This document shows, piece after piece, positions 24,577 through 34,126 of a stretch of 64,000 bases of DNA. This DNA comes from Streptomyces sp. S.PB5 (GTDB taxonomy: Bacteria > Actinomycetota > Actinomycetes > Streptomycetales > Streptomycetaceae). Where the stretch lies: the NCBI RefSeq assembly GCF_030403745.1, contig NZ_JAQMWP010000002.1, positions 310,001 through 374,000 of the forward strand, written 5' to 3'. The notes beneath the pieces were generated by a model. That model worked only from the letters and a program-made list of their open reading frames with translations, did no database searches and was not told the DNA's origin. The translations under genes and the position numbers were made by a program. Numbering within the stretch: position 1 is the stretch's first letter; the number at the start of each line of letters is the position of its first letter.

Positions 24577-25881
24577 TCAGGCGGACAGCGCGCTCACGAG
24601 CACCGGGGCGACGAGCTCGACCTGCCAGGGCCGCGCCCCGTAGCCCGCGAGCGCGAGCCCGACCGACTCCGCGTCGACGCTCTTCGGCGGCTCCCAGCAG
24701 ACCCGCCGGACCGTGTCCGGAGTGATCAGGTTCTCCTGGGGCATGCCGAGCCGCTCGGCCAGGGCCGACACCCCGGCCCGGGCCGCCGACAACCGTGCGG
24801 CCGCCGCCGGATCCTTGTCGGCCCAGGCCCGAGGCGGCGGCGGCCCGGTCACCGGCTGTCCGGGCGCGGGCAACTGCGCCTCGGCCAGCCCCTTGGCCCG
24901 GTCCACGGCCGCCTGCCACTGCTCCAGCTGGCGCCGCCCCATCCGCTGCCCGAACCCGTTCAACGCGGAAAGGGCCTGGGCGTTGGTGGGCAGCGACAGG
25001 GCGGCCTCCACGATGGCCATGTCCGACAGCACCTTGCCCGGCGACACATCCCGCCGCTGAGCGATCCGGTCCCGCGTCTGCCACAGCTCCCGCACGACGG
25101 CCAGCTGACGGCGCCGCCGCACCTTGTGCATCCCGGACGTCCGCCGCCAGGGGTCCTTGCGCGGCTCGGGCGGCGGAGCCGAGGCGATCGCGTCGAACTC
25201 CTGCCGTGCCCACTCCAGCTTCCCCTGGCGGTCCAGCTCCTTCTCCAGCGCGTCCCGCAGATCGACGAGGAGTTCCACATCCAGCGCGGCGTACCGCAGC
25301 CACGGCTCGGGCAGCGGCCGGGTCGACCAGTCGACCGCGGAGTGCCCCTTCTCGAGTACGAAGCCCAGGACGCCCTCGACCATCGCGCCGAGCCCGACCC
25401 GCGGGAACCCGGCGAGCCGACCGGCGAGCTCGGTGTCGAACAACGCTGTCGGCACCATGCCTATCTCGCGGAGGCAGGGCAGGTCCTGAGTGGCGGCGTG
25501 CAGCACCCACTCCACCCCGGACAGCGCCTCGCCGAGCCCGGAGAGGTCGGGGCAGGCCACGGGGTCGATCAACGCGGTCCCGGCGCCCTCGCGGCGCAGC
25601 TGGACCAGATACGCGCGCTGTCCGTAGCGGTAGCCGGACGCCCGCTCGGCGTCGACGGCGACGGGGCCGGAGCCGGCGGCGAAGGCGGAGATCACCCGGG
25701 CGAGGGTCTCCTCGTCGGTGACGACGGGCGGAATGCCCTCGCGCGGTTCGAGCAAAGGAATCGGCTCGGGACCCGGTTCGGGATCGGGCGCCCCCGTAAC
25801 AGAAGATCCGCCGTCGTCCGGAGGGGCGCCTCCGGTGGTTCGCAGTGAGCTGTCTGCTGCGGTCTCTTGGGCGTCGGTCAC
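24577..25881 (-). CDS. rnd: Ribonuclease D family 3'-5' exoribonuclease with HRDC domains
   Basis: A 434-residue protein of the DEDD exonuclease superfamily, expected to trim RNA 3' ends such as tRNA precursors. The metal-binding residues are visible: Asp77 and Glu79 (AVDAERASG), Asp133 (ATQDLPCL), and the Tyr197/Asp201 pair (YAALDVELL). The C-terminal half carries the HRDC-type helical region (KVLSDMAIVEAALSLPTNAQ, LNGFGQRMGRRQLEQW). The first 45 residues are Pro/Glu/Asp-rich and probably disordered. It is transcribed leftward downstream of whiI, but a strong hairpin lies between them. Confidence 0.9.
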   Translation of the reverse strand: MTDAQETAADSSLRTTGGAPPDDGGSSVTGAPDPEPGPEPIPLLEPREGIPPVVTDEETLARVISAFAAGSGPVAVDAERASGYRYGQRAYLVQLRREGAGTALIDPVACPDLSGLGEALSGVEWVLHAATQDLPCLREIGMVPTALFDTELAGRLAGFPRVGLGAMVEGVLGFVLEKGHSAVDWSTRPLPEPWLRYAALDVELLVDLRDALEKELDRQGKLEWARQEFDAIASAPPPEPRKDPWRRTSGMHKVRRRRQLAVVRELWQTRDRIAQRRDVSPGKVLSDMAIVEAALSLPTNAQALSALNGFGQRMGRRQLEQWQAAVDRAKGLAEAQLPAPGQPVTGPPPPRAWADKDPAAAARLSAARAGVSALAERLGMPQENLITPDTVRRVCWEPPKSVDAESVGLALAGYGARPWQVELVAPVLVSALSA

Positions 25882-25907
25882 ATGTCAAGGGTATCTGTGT
25901 ATGGACA

Positions 25908-25941
25908 GCGCCCGCCGACGGAACGTTCCGTCGACGGGCGC
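25908..25941 (-). terminator. Terminator after whiI
   Basis: A 34-base near-perfect palindrome (17-bp arms, one mismatch; left arm begins GCGCCCG, centre GGAACGTTCC) lies downstream of whiI and upstream of the RNase D gene on the same strand. Confidence 0.75.
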
Positions 25942-26044
25942 CTGAGGGTCGTAAACCAGTCAGCTCAGTGAATGATCCGGTTTGCGTTCGGGGAAGGGGA
26001 CGGGGAAACGGGGAAGGGGACGTGGAGAGGTGCCGGAGGCCAGG

Positions 26045-26707
26045 TCAGTGGATGATTCCGGTGCGCAGGGCCACCGCGACCATGCCGGCCCGGTCGCCGG
26101 TGCCCAGCTTGCGGGCGATACGGGCGAGGTGGCTCTTGACGGTCAGGGCGGACAGGCCCATGGAGACGCCGATCGCCTTGTTGGACTGGCCCTCCGCGAC
26201 CAGCCGCAGCACCTCGACCTCGCGGCCGGAGAGCTCGCGGTAGCCGCCCGGGTGGCTCGGGGCACCCGGGGGGCGGCGGTGCATTCCGGCGGCGCGGGAG
26301 CCGATGGGGGCGGCGCCCGGTCGGGTGGGGAGCCCGACGTTGGTGCGGGTGCCGGTGACGACGTAACCCTTGACTCCGCCCGCGAGGGCGTTGCGGACGG
26401 CGCCGATGTCGTCGGCGGCGGAGAGGGCGAGGCCGTTGGGCCAGCCCGCGGCGCGGGTCTCCGACAGGAGGGTCAGGCCGGAGCCGTCGGGCAGGTGGAC
26501 GTCGGCGACGCAGATGTCACGGGGGTTGCCGATGCGGGGACGAGCCTCAGCGACGGACGAGGCCTCGATGACGTCGCGTACACCGAGGGCCCAGAGGTGG
26601 CGGGTGACGGTGGAGCGGACGCGGGGGTCGGCCACGACCACCATCGCGGTCGGCTTGTTCGGGCGGTAGGCGACCAGGCTTGCGGGCTGCTCGAGAAGAA
26701 CGGACAC
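26045..26707 (-). CDS. whiI: Atypical response regulator controlling sporulation (WhiI-like)
   Basis: A 220-residue LuxR/NarL-type regulator. The receiver domain (about 20-125) keeps the phosphoacceptor-like Asp69 (ICVADVHLPDG) and Lys (GGVKGYVV). The usual acidic pair after the first strand is reduced to a single Asp27 (VVVADPRV), so phosphorylation may not operate normally. A Gly/Pro/Arg-rich linker (about 125-160) precedes the helix-turn-helix domain (LSGREVEVLRLVAEGQSNKA, TVKSHLARIARKLG). In Streptomyces WhiI is an orphan regulator needed for late sporulation and can pair with BldM. Identity is supported by the neighbouring DUF3000 and hemE genes and by a sigma-WhiG-type promoter 43 bases upstream. 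Confidence 0.88.
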   Translation of the reverse strand: MSVLLEQPASLVAYRPNKPTAMVVVADPRVRSTVTRHLWALGVRDVIEASSVAEARPRIGNPRDICVADVHLPDGSGLTLLSETRAAGWPNGLALSAADDIGAVRNALAGGVKGYVVTGTRTNVGLPTRPGAAPIGSRAAGMHRRPPGAPSHPGGYRELSGREVEVLRLVAEGQSNKAIGVSMGLSALTVKSHLARIARKLGTGDRAGMVAVALRTGIIH

Positions 26708-26749
26708 CAGGCCTCCTGGGGTGGGGGGACGGCTGTGAGGTCACAGACG

Positions 26750-26777
26750 TCTTCGGCACCAAAGCCGTAGGCCTTTA
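26750..26777 (-). promoter_or_regulatory. Sigma-WhiG (FliA-type) promoter of whiI
   Basis: Reading the minus strand, TAAA (26777-26774), 16 bases, then GCCGAAGA (26757-26750) matches the motility/sporulation sigma consensus TAAA-N15/16-GCCGATAA at 10 of 12 positions. It would start RNA about 35 bases before the whiI ATG. From memory, whiI is a known sigma-WhiG target in S. coelicolor. Confidence 0.75.
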
Positions 26778-26919
26778 GAGAAAGATCACGATCTAGTGAG
26801 TAACAATTGGTGCAATTCGGACGTGTGGTCGATCGTTCGGTGAGCGATTGGGTTCGTTCGAGGGTTCACTCCTGACCGAAAGTGGTCGTGTCGACAAAGT
26901 GATCCTGAAAGAACCGAGC

Positions 26920-27588
26920 TCAGCGGGACTGCGGTCCCCGCCGCTGCGGCAGCGTCACCACCGACGCGTCACCCGGGCCGGCCGGCGGCAGCCCCGCGAC
27001 CTGCGCCAGCAGATCGCACCACGACACCAGATGACCCGCGGTGTCCGGCACCCCGCCCAGCCCCTCGCGCGGCGTCCAGGAGGCCCGGATCTCGATCTGC
27101 GAGGTCGACGGACGCTCAGACAGCCCGCCGAAGTAGTGCGAGCTCGCCCGCGTCACCGTCCCGCTCGGCTCGCCGCACGCCAGCCCGCGCGCCTGCAGCG
27201 CGCCCGTCAGCCACGACCAGCACACGTCGGGCAGCAGCGGATCCGCCGCCATCTCCGGCTCCAGCTCCGCGCGCACCAGCGTCACCAGCCGGAACGTGCC
27301 CCGCCAGGCGTCGTGCCCGTCCGGGTCGTGCAGCAGCACCAGCCGCCCGTCGGCGAGATCCTGGTCGCCGTCGACGACCGTCGCCTCCAGCGCGTACGCG
27401 AACGGCGCGAGCCGCTGCGGCGCGCGCGTCGGCTCGATCTCGATCTGCGGCCTCAGCCGCGCGGCCCTCAACGCATCGACGGCAGCCCGGAAGGGCGGCG
27501 GAACATCATCGCCCGCATTCCGCTCCCCCTCCTTCGCATCGTCCATCCCGCCAGCGCCGTCCGACAGTCGTCCCTGAGCCGCAGCCAT
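26920..27588 (-). CDS. DUF3000 family protein
   Basis: A 222-residue protein of the actinobacterial DUF3000 family, recognised from [51 protein letters not shown] and [10 protein letters not shown] together with its place beside hemE. No catalytic motif is apparent and its function is unknown. The start is uncertain: ATG 27588 gives a low-complexity leader, and ATG 27549 (MDDAKEGE) would remove 13 residues. Neither has a strong ribosome site. It is divergent from hemE with about 100 bases between them. Confidence 0.75.
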   Translation of the reverse strand: MAAAQGRLSDGAGGMDDAKEGERNAGDDVPPPFRAAVDALRAARLRPQIEIEPTRAPQRLAPFAYALEATVVDGDQDLADGRLVLLHDPDGHDAWRGTFRLVTLVRAELEPEMAADPLLPDVCWSWLTGALQARGLACGEPSGTVTRASSHYFGGLSERPSTSQIEIRASWTPREGLGGVPDTAGHLVSWCDLLAQVAGLPPAGPGDASVVTLPQRRGPQSR

Positions 27589-27688
27589 GCGGGGAAGATT
27601 AAGGGGAACGAGGGCTCCGTGCAGGGAGGGACACCCCTGTCGGGGTACGCGGGCTTGTCGGTTCCGGCGCCGTGCGAGACTTTCCCCC

Positions 27689-28756
27689 GTGAGTGCCAAC
27701 GAGAACCCCACGGCCCAGCCGCCGTCCGCCACGTACGACTCAGCGTTCCTCAAGGCCTGCCGACGCGAGCCCGTGCCGCACACCCCCGTCTGGTTCATGC
27801 GGCAGGCCGGGCGCTCACTGCCGGAGTACCGCAAGGTCCGCGAGGGCATCCCGATGCTCGAGTCCTGCATGCGGCCCGAGCTGGTCACCGAGATCACCCT
27901 GCAGCCGGTCCGCCGGCACAACGTGGACGCGGCGATCTACTTCAGCGACATCGTCGTCCCGCTCAAGGCCATCGGCATCGACCTCGACATCAAGCCCGGC
28001 GTCGGCCCGGTCGTCGAGAAGCCGATCCGCACCCGCGCCGACCTGGCCCAGCTGCGCGACCTGACCCCCGAGGACGTCTCCTACGTCACCGAGGCGATCG
28101 GCCTGCTCACCCGCGAGCTCGGCGCGACCCCGCTCATCGGTTTCGCGGGCGCACCTTTCACCCTCGCGAGTTACCTCGTAGAGGGCGGTCCGTCCCGGAC
28201 GTACGAGAACGCCAAGGCGATGATGTACGGCGACCCCGAGCTCTGGGCCGACCTGCTCGACCGTCTCGCGGACATCACGGCCGCGTTCCTGAAGGTCCAG
28301 ATCGAGGCCGGCGCGAGCGCCGTCCAGCTCTTCGACTCCTGGGCCGGCGCGCTCTCCCCGGCCGACTACACGAACTCGGTGATGCCGGCCTCCGCCAAGG
28401 TCTTCGACGCGGTCGCCGGCTACGGCGTCCCGCGCATCCACTTCGGTGTCGGCACCGGTGAGCTGCTCAGGCTCCTGGGCGAGGCCGGCGCGGACGTCGT
28501 CGGCGTCGACTGGCGCGTCCCCCTCGACGAGGCCGCCCGCCGCGTCGGCCCCGGCAAGGCGCTCCAGGGCAACCTCGACCCGACCGTCCTGTTCGCGGGC
28601 ACGGAGGCCGTCGAGAAGAAGACCCGCGAGGTCCTCGACACCGCCGCGGACCTCGAAGGCCATGTCTTCAACCTCGGCCACGGCGTCATGCCGTCCACCG
28701 ACCCGGACGCGCTGACCCGGCTCGTGGAGTACGTCCACACGCAGACGGCCCGCTAG
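27689..28756 (+). CDS. hemE: Uroporphyrinogen decarboxylase
   Basis: This enzyme removes four carboxyl groups from uroporphyrinogen III to give coproporphyrinogen III for haem. The protein is 355 residues, normal for HemE. The signature [20 protein letters not shown] near the N-terminus holds the substrate-binding Arg residues; [31 protein letters not shown] and [11 protein letters not shown] are also present, and it ends with [12 protein letters not shown]. The GTG start has no visible ribosome site; an earlier frame is open but not protein-like. With the HemY- and ChdC-type genes 4-6 kb downstream it forms a coproporphyrin-dependent haem route. Confidence 0.95.
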   Translation: MSANENPTAQPPSATYDSAFLKACRREPVPHTPVWFMRQAGRSLPEYRKVREGIPMLESCMRPELVTEITLQPVRRHNVDAAIYFSDIVVPLKAIGIDLDIKPGVGPVVEKPIRTRADLAQLRDLTPEDVSYVTEAIGLLTRELGATPLIGFAGAPFTLASYLVEGGPSRTYENAKAMMYGDPELWADLLDRLADITAAFLKVQIEAGASAVQLFDSWAGALSPADYTNSVMPASAKVFDAVAGYGVPRIHFGVGTGELLRLLGEAGADVVGVDWRVPLDEAARRVGPGKALQGNLDPTVLFAGTEAVEKKTREVLDTAADLEGHVFNLGHGVMPSTDPDALTRLVEYVHTQTAR

Positions 28757-28773
28757 GACTCGTCCGAAGCGCC

Positions 28774-29592
28774 TCACCATGTGTGCCGGGGCCGCGCCTT
28801 CCTGCCGAACAGCAGACCGCGCGGTTCCGGCGGCGGAGGCGTGCCCGCCTTGAGCGGCCAGGCCAGCAGCATGCCCGCGAGGAAGCCCACGATGTGCGCC
28901 GCGTACGCCACCGTCCCGGCGTCCGAGACGCCCTCGCCGGACGAGTACACCGCCTGCAGCACGAACCAGAAGCCCAGCACCAGCCAGGCCGGCAGCCTGA
29001 GCGGCAGGAAGATCAGGAACGGCACGAGCACCCACACCCTGGCCTTCGGATACAGCACCAGATAGGCGCCCAGCACCCCGGCGATGGCCCCGGAGGCGCC
29101 GATCAGCGGGTCGCCCGAGTCGTCGTTGAGCAGTGCGAAGCCGTACGACGCCGCGTAGCCGCAGACGACGTAGAAGAGGATGAACCGCACATGGCCCATG
29201 CGGTCCTCGACGTTGTTGCCGAAGATCAGCAGGAACAGCATGTTGCCCAGCAGATGCAGCCAGCCGCCGTGCAGGAACATCGCGGTGAACACGGACAGCA
29301 CCGGGGACTTGTCGTACGTCGGCGGGCCGACCACGCAGCCCGCGCCGCCCGGGCCCACCTCGCCGGTGGGGACCACTCTGGGCATCTGATGGTGGATCAG
29401 CTCCTGCGGCACGGCCGCGTAGTGGTCCAGGAACGCCTGGAGATGGCAGAGCTGGGACAGGCTGCTGTCACCCGCCACGGAGTCGGCCAGGCCGGGCATG
29501 TACAGGAAGACCAGCACGTTCGCGGCGATGAGCGCATACGTCACCACGGGGGTGCGGCGCACGGGGTTCACGTCATGGACGGGGATGACCAC
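28774..29592 (-). CDS. Rhomboid family intramembrane serine protease
   Basis: A 272-residue membrane protein with at least six hydrophobic helices. The catalytic Ser is in GASGAIAG, the His in AYAAHIVGFLAG, and the first-loop HGGWLHLLGNMLFL motif is intact, so the Ser-His dyad of an active rhomboid is present. It should cut transmembrane helices of unknown partners. The soluble stretch between the first two helices includes cysteines (LCHLQ, GAGCVVG). It converges on hemE with only 17 bases between stops and no obvious terminator. The start is GTG without a clear ribosome site. Confidence 0.92.
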   Translation of the reverse strand: MVIPVHDVNPVRRTPVVTYALIAANVLVFLYMPGLADSVAGDSSLSQLCHLQAFLDHYAAVPQELIHHQMPRVVPTGEVGPGGAGCVVGPPTYDKSPVLSVFTAMFLHGGWLHLLGNMLFLLIFGNNVEDRMGHVRFILFYVVCGYAASYGFALLNDDSGDPLIGASGAIAGVLGAYLVLYPKARVWVLVPFLIFLPLRLPAWLVLGFWFVLQAVYSSGEGVSDAGTVAYAAHIVGFLAGMLLAWPLKAGTPPPPEPRGLLFGRKARPRHTW

Positions 29593-29717
29593 AAGGGAAA
29601 TGTGCCCCCGATGTGGTTCTCGAATCGGTGAACGCCGGTACGCGCGCGTGCGTATGACTCCTCAACCGCCCGCGGCACGGGGAAGGCGGGTCGCGGGGCA
29701 AACGTGAGGAACAGGCG

Positions 29718-30041
29718 ATGAACGACCGTATTACTCCTCCCATTCATGCGTTGCCCGACGGTGAGGCCGAAGTCGCGGTGGTGCTGAGGCTGCCCTGGGA
29801 GGACGTGGCCCGGCTGGGCCAGGACGCGGGGCGGCTGGCCGCGCAGATGCAGCGGCCGGTCACCCTCGACGAGGCGGTGAGCCACCGGCTCAGGTCCACC
29901 CGGACCGCCACGCACGCGAAACCGGCGGGGGAGCAGCCGCCGGCGGTGGCCGCCCCGAGCGCATCCGTCTCCTCGCTGCCACCCCGGCCGGCCGCCGACC
30001 AGGCACGTCAGGCCATCGAACGGATCAACGGCTCGGCGTGA
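29718..30041 (+). CDS. Conserved small actinobacterial protein
   Basis: A 107-residue protein. The first 65 residues look folded and helical (VAVVLRLPWEDVARLGQDAG, RLAAQMQRPVTLDEAVSHRL), and the rest is Ala/Pro-rich linker ending in QARQAIERINGSA. No family is recognised. GAGGAACAGGCG before the ATG supports the start. It converges with the next gene with three bases between stops. Function is unknown. Confidence 0.6.
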   Translation: MNDRITPPIHALPDGEAEVAVVLRLPWEDVARLGQDAGRLAAQMQRPVTLDEAVSHRLRSTRTATHAKPAGEQPPAVAAPSASVSSLPPRPAADQARQAIERINGSA

Positions 30042-30044
30042 CGC

Positions 30045-31430
30045 TCAGGAGGCCCGTACTTTCAGCGCGGCCTTGCGGGCCGCCACGAGCACCGGGTCCC
30101 ACACCGGGCTGAACGGCGGTGCGTAGCCCAGGTCCAGGGCCGTCATCTGCTCCACCGTCATCCCGGCCGTCAACGCCACCGCCGCGATGTCCACCCGCTT
30201 CCCCGCGCCCTCCCTCCCGACGATCTGCACGCCGAGGAGCCGCCCCGTGCGGCGCTCGGCGAGCATCTTCACCGTCATGGGGGAGGCGCCGGGGTAGTAA
30301 CCCGCGCGGGACGTCGACTCGATGGTGACCGTCTCGAACTGCAGCCCCACCCTGCGCGCGTCCTTCTCGCGCAGGCCCGTCCGCGCGATCTCCAGGTCGC
30401 AGACCTTGCTGACCGCCGTACCGACCACACCGGGGAAGGTCGCGTAACCACCGCCCACATTGGCGCCGATGACCTGGCCGTGCTTGTTGGCGTGCGTGCC
30501 GAGCGCGATGTGCCGTTCCTGCCCGGAGACCAGGTCGAGGACCTCCACACAGTCCCCGCCCGCCCAGATGTTCTCGTGGCCGCGCACCCGCATGGCGAGA
30601 TCGGTGAGCAGCCCGCCGTAGCGCCCCACGGGAAGTCCGGCGGCCCTGGCGAGCGCTGTCTCCGGACGCACCCCGATCCCCAGCACCACCACGTCCGCCG
30701 GATACTCGGCGTCCTCCGTGGCCACCGCCCGCACCCGCCCGTCCTCGCCGGTCAGGACCTTGGTGACCTCGGCGTCGTCGACCATGGTGATCCCCAGGCC
30801 CGCCATCGCCTCGTGCACCAGACGGCCCATGTCCGGGTCGAGCGTGGACATCGGCTCGCGCCCCCGGTTGACGACGGTCACCTCGTAGCCGCGGTTGATG
30901 AGCGCCTCCGCCATCTCGACCCCGATGTACCCGGCCCCCACCACCACCGCCCTGCGCCCACGCGTGCGTGCCAGCGTGTCGAGCAGCGCCTGACCGTCGT
31001 CGAGGGTCTGCACACCATGGACACCGGGAGCGTCGGCCCCCGGCATCTCCGGACGGATCGGCCGCGCACCGGTCGCGATCACGAGTTTGTCGTACGACGT
31101 CCAGGACTCGGCCCCGGAATCCACGTCACGCGCGCGTACCCGCTGCCCGGCCACGTCGATCTCCGTGACCTCGGTGCGCATGCGCAGGTCGATGCCACGG
31201 GCGCGGTGCTCCTCGGGCGTACGGGCGATCAACTGCTCGCGCTCCTCGACGTCGCCGCCGACCCAGTACGGGATGCCGCAGGCCGAGTAGGAGCTGAAGT
31301 GGCCGCGCTCGAAGGCCACGATCTCCAGCTCGTCGGGGCCCTTCATCCGGCGTGCCTGCGACGCCGCGGACATCCCCGCGGCGTCGCCACCGATCACGAC
31401 CAGTCGTTCGTTCGCAGCGCTCATGCTCAT
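30045..31430 (-). CDS. FAD-dependent pyridine nucleotide-disulfide oxidoreductase, CoA-disulfide reductase type
   Basis: A 461-residue flavoprotein with an FAD-binding N-terminus (VVIGGDAAGMSAASQARR), a single redox Cys in YSACGIPYWVGG, the NAD(P)-binding motif VVVGAGYIGVEMAEAL, and the FAD C-terminal motif IWAGGDCVEVLD. The single active Cys and overall order match CoA-disulfide reductases and related NADH oxidases. It likely reduces CoA disulfide or another low-mass disulfide with NAD(P)H, or consumes oxygen; the electron acceptor cannot be read from the sequence. No rhodanese extension is present. Confidence 0.87.
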   Translation of the reverse strand: MSMSAANERLVVIGGDAAGMSAASQARRMKGPDELEIVAFERGHFSSYSACGIPYWVGGDVEEREQLIARTPEEHRARGIDLRMRTEVTEIDVAGQRVRARDVDSGAESWTSYDKLVIATGARPIRPEMPGADAPGVHGVQTLDDGQALLDTLARTRGRRAVVVGAGYIGVEMAEALINRGYEVTVVNRGREPMSTLDPDMGRLVHEAMAGLGITMVDDAEVTKVLTGEDGRVRAVATEDAEYPADVVVLGIGVRPETALARAAGLPVGRYGGLLTDLAMRVRGHENIWAGGDCVEVLDLVSGQERHIALGTHANKHGQVIGANVGGGYATFPGVVGTAVSKVCDLEIARTGLREKDARRVGLQFETVTIESTSRAGYYPGASPMTVKMLAERRTGRLLGVQIVGREGAGKRVDIAAVALTAGMTVEQMTALDLGYAPPFSPVWDPVLVAARKAALKVRAS

Positions 31431-31486
31431 GCGAACACGCTAGGCCCTGCCCTCGCATTCCCGTCCGCCCCGCGGGAGCGGCCGTT

Positions 31487-32479
31487 TCAGTCCTGTTCGC
31501 CGCCCTGTTCCTCGGTGCGCCGGGGCTGCGGTGCCGGGCGCGCGGTCGGGAGCGGGCCCAGGGCCGTCGACACGGTCGCAGGGGCCGGCCTGCGGGGGAG
31601 CCGGGGGCGTACCCAGCGCAGCCAGATCAGCAGGATCAGAGCCAGGACCACGGCGAAGGGCAGGACCGCGGCCAGGGCGACGACGATCCAGCGCAGCATC
31701 GCGACGAACGCGCCCCAGCCGCCCGCCAGCGCGTCCAGTACTCCCGGGTCGTCGTCCTCCGTGGCCTTCACCACCGGCTTCTCGGACAGGGAGAGGGTGA
31801 TGGTGGCCAGGCTCGTGCGGTCCTTCAAAGACGCCTGGCGGGCGAGCAGCGCCTCCAGGTCGGCCTGACGGGTGCTCAGTTCGCTCTCCAGGGTGACCAC
31901 GTCGGTCAGCTTGGTGGCCTGGTCCATCAGCTCCCGGATCCGGGTCACGCTCGCGCGCTGCGTCTTGATGCGGCTCTCCACGTCGACGACCTGGTCGGTG
32001 ACGTCCTGCGCCTTCGCGGTGCGCTCCAGCAGCTTGCCCGAGCCCTCCAGGTCGGCGAGGACCTCCTCGTACCGGTCGACGGGCACCCGCAGCACCACGC
32101 GCGTCTCCTCGGTGCCCTCCTCGTCCCGGGAGGTGGTCTCCTGGCCGACATAGCCGCCCGCCGTCTCGACGGTGCTACGGGCCGCGTCGAGCGCCTTGGG
32201 TACGTCCTTGACCTGCACGGTCAGCTCGGCCGTGCGGATGATGTGGCTCGTGGGCAGCTTGGGCGCGGTGGTGGCCTGCTTGCCGCCGGCGGCCCCGCTG
32301 TCCGCGGCGCCGGGTGCCGCCTCCTGGGCGTCAGCCTGCCCGGCCTTGGAGTCGGAATCGCCGCCCGAGTCCGTGTCGGCCCCGCCGGAGCAGCCGGTCA
32401 GGGCGAGCGCCCCGGCCAGCAGGAGGGCGGCCAGGGCCTGGACGGGGCGTCCCGGTCGTAGGGATCGTCGTGCGCGCAT
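31487..32479 (-). CDS. DUF4349 lipoprotein
   Basis: A 330-residue lipoprotein. It has a basic N-terminus, a hydrophobic core and the lipobox LTGC with Cys30, followed by a Gly/Asp/Ser-rich tether. The DUF4349 region contains IIRTAELTVQVKDVPKALDA and GGYVGQETTSRDEEG, then a coiled-coil-like hairpin (VDVESRIKTQRASVTRIREL). A C-terminal transmembrane helix (WIVVALAAVLPFAVVLALIL) is followed by a basic, Pro-rich tail. It is thus anchored twice in the membrane. ATG 32479 is chosen because it opens on a signal peptide. Function is unknown; it diverges from hemY. Confidence 0.82.
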   Translation of the reverse strand: MRARRSLRPGRPVQALAALLLAGALALTGCSGGADTDSGGDSDSKAGQADAQEAAPGAADSGAAGGKQATTAPKLPTSHIIRTAELTVQVKDVPKALDAARSTVETAGGYVGQETTSRDEEGTEETRVVLRVPVDRYEEVLADLEGSGKLLERTAKAQDVTDQVVDVESRIKTQRASVTRIRELMDQATKLTDVVTLESELSTRQADLEALLARQASLKDRTSLATITLSLSEKPVVKATEDDDPGVLDALAGGWGAFVAMLRWIVVALAAVLPFAVVLALILLIWLRWVRPRLPRRPAPATVSTALGPLPTARPAPQPRRTEEQGGEQD

Positions 32480-32669
32480 CTGGTACCCCCGAGGGTCGTG
32501 ACGAACTGACGCTCCTTCGACGCCGGGCCGCACCGGAACGTTGGGGCGCCACGGTTCCGAAGCGGTCACGGTCCGGACTCGGACGGGACATCGGGACATG
32601 CGGATGGGCCCTCCGGACGGGCCACAGGGCCCTGGCGGGACTGTCGGTGGCGTCTGAGAGGGTGGAGCC

Positions 32670-34121
32670 ATGAGCGGATCAGGTACGGCGGAACACGTCG
32701 TCGTCATCGGAGCCGGGATCGCGGGCCTCGCCGCCGCGCACCGGCTGCTGCAGCGCGGGGCACGGGTGACCGTCCTTGAGGCGTCCGGCCGCGTCGGCGG
32801 CAAGCTGCTGCCCGGCGAGATCGCCGGCGCGCGCGTGGACCTCGGCGCCGAGTCGATGCTGGCCCGCAGACCCGAAGCGGTCGCCCTCGCCCGCGAGGTG
32901 GGCCTGACCGACCGCCTCCAGCCCCCCGCCACCGCCACGGCCTCGATCTGGACCCGCGGTGCCCTGCGCCCCATGCCCAAGGGCCATGTCATGGGCGTCC
33001 CCGGCACCGCCTCCGCGCTCGAAGGCGTCCTCTCCGAGGAAGGCCTCGCCCGCATCGAGCGGGACGCCGACCTCCCCCGCACCGAGGTCGGCGACGACGT
33101 GGCGGTCGGCGAGTACGTCGCCGCACGGCTCGGCCGCGAGGTCGTCGACCGGCTCATCGAGCCCCTGCTCGGCGGGGTGTACGCGGGCGACGCCTACCGC
33201 ATCTCCATGCGCTCGGCCGTCCCGCAGCTCTTCCAGGCCGCGAAGACCCACACCTCCCTCACGGAGGCGGTCCGCGAGATCCAGGCGAAGGCCGCCGCCA
33301 ACCAGCAGGCCGGGCCCGTCTTCATGGGCATCGAGGGCGGCGTCGGCAGCCTCCCGCTCGCCGTCGCCGAGTCGGTCCGCGCGCGGGGCGGCGAGATCGT
33401 CACCGACGCGCCCGTCACCGAGCTGCGGCGCGAGGGCGCCGACGGCTGGCGGATCACGGCCGGGGACCGCGTCCTGCACGCCGATTCCGTGGTCGTCGCC
33501 GTACCCGCCCCCGCCGCCGCCCGCCTGCTGCGCGCCGAGGCCCCCGGGGCCGCCGCCGAACTGGCCGGTGTCGAGTACGCCTCCATGGCCCTGGTCACCC
33601 TCGCCTACCGCCGCACCGACACCGACCTCCCGGCGGGCAGCGGCTTCCTGGTGCCCCCCGTCGACGGCCGCACGATCAAGGCGTCCACGTTCGCCTCCCA
33701 GAAGTGGGGCTGGATCGCCGACGAGAACCCGGACGTCGTCGTCCTGCGCACCTCGGTGGGCCGCTACGGCGAGACGGCCATCCTGGAACGCGACGACCAG
33801 GACCTCGTCGAGGTCTCCCGACACGACCTGAAGCAGGCCACCGGCCTCGACGCGCACCCCCTCGAAACCCGCGTCACCCGCTGGACCGACGGCCTGCCCC
33901 AGTACCCCGTCGGCCACCACACGCGCGTGGCCCGCATCCGCGAACACATCGCCAAGCTCCCGGGCCTCGCCGTCTGCGGAGCGCAGTACGACGGCGTCGG
34001 CATCCCGGCCTGCGTCGCGAGCGCGTACGCGGCGGTCGACCGGATCCACGGAGACGAGCGCGGTGAGCGGGAACTCACCGCCGACCCGGTGCAGAGTCTG
34101 CACGGAGGAGCAGGAGAATAA
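32670..34121 (+). CDS. hemY: Coproporphyrinogen III / protoporphyrinogen oxidase
   Basis: A 483-residue FAD enzyme that oxidises porphyrinogen to porphyrin with oxygen. It begins with the dinucleotide motif [20 protein letters not shown] and [10 protein letters not shown]. It has the monotopic HemY-type features [28 protein letters not shown] and the C-terminal FAD segment [17 protein letters not shown]. In actinobacteria this enzyme works on coproporphyrinogen III and feeds ferrochelatase and then ChdC. A purine-rich GAGAGGGTGGAG precedes the ATG. The chdC gene begins five bases after the stop. Confidence 0.93.
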   Translation: MSGSGTAEHVVVIGAGIAGLAAAHRLLQRGARVTVLEASGRVGGKLLPGEIAGARVDLGAESMLARRPEAVALAREVGLTDRLQPPATATASIWTRGALRPMPKGHVMGVPGTASALEGVLSEEGLARIERDADLPRTEVGDDVAVGEYVAARLGREVVDRLIEPLLGGVYAGDAYRISMRSAVPQLFQAAKTHTSLTEAVREIQAKAAANQQAGPVFMGIEGGVGSLPLAVAESVRARGGEIVTDAPVTELRREGADGWRITAGDRVLHADSVVVAVPAPAAARLLRAEAPGAAAELAGVEYASMALVTLAYRRTDTDLPAGSGFLVPPVDGRTIKASTFASQKWGWIADENPDVVVLRTSVGRYGETAILERDDQDLVEVSRHDLKQATGLDAHPLETRVTRWTDGLPQYPVGHHTRVARIREHIAKLPGLAVCGAQYDGVGIPACVASAYAAVDRIHGDERGERELTADPVQSLHGGAGE

Positions 34122-34126
34122 GGACC

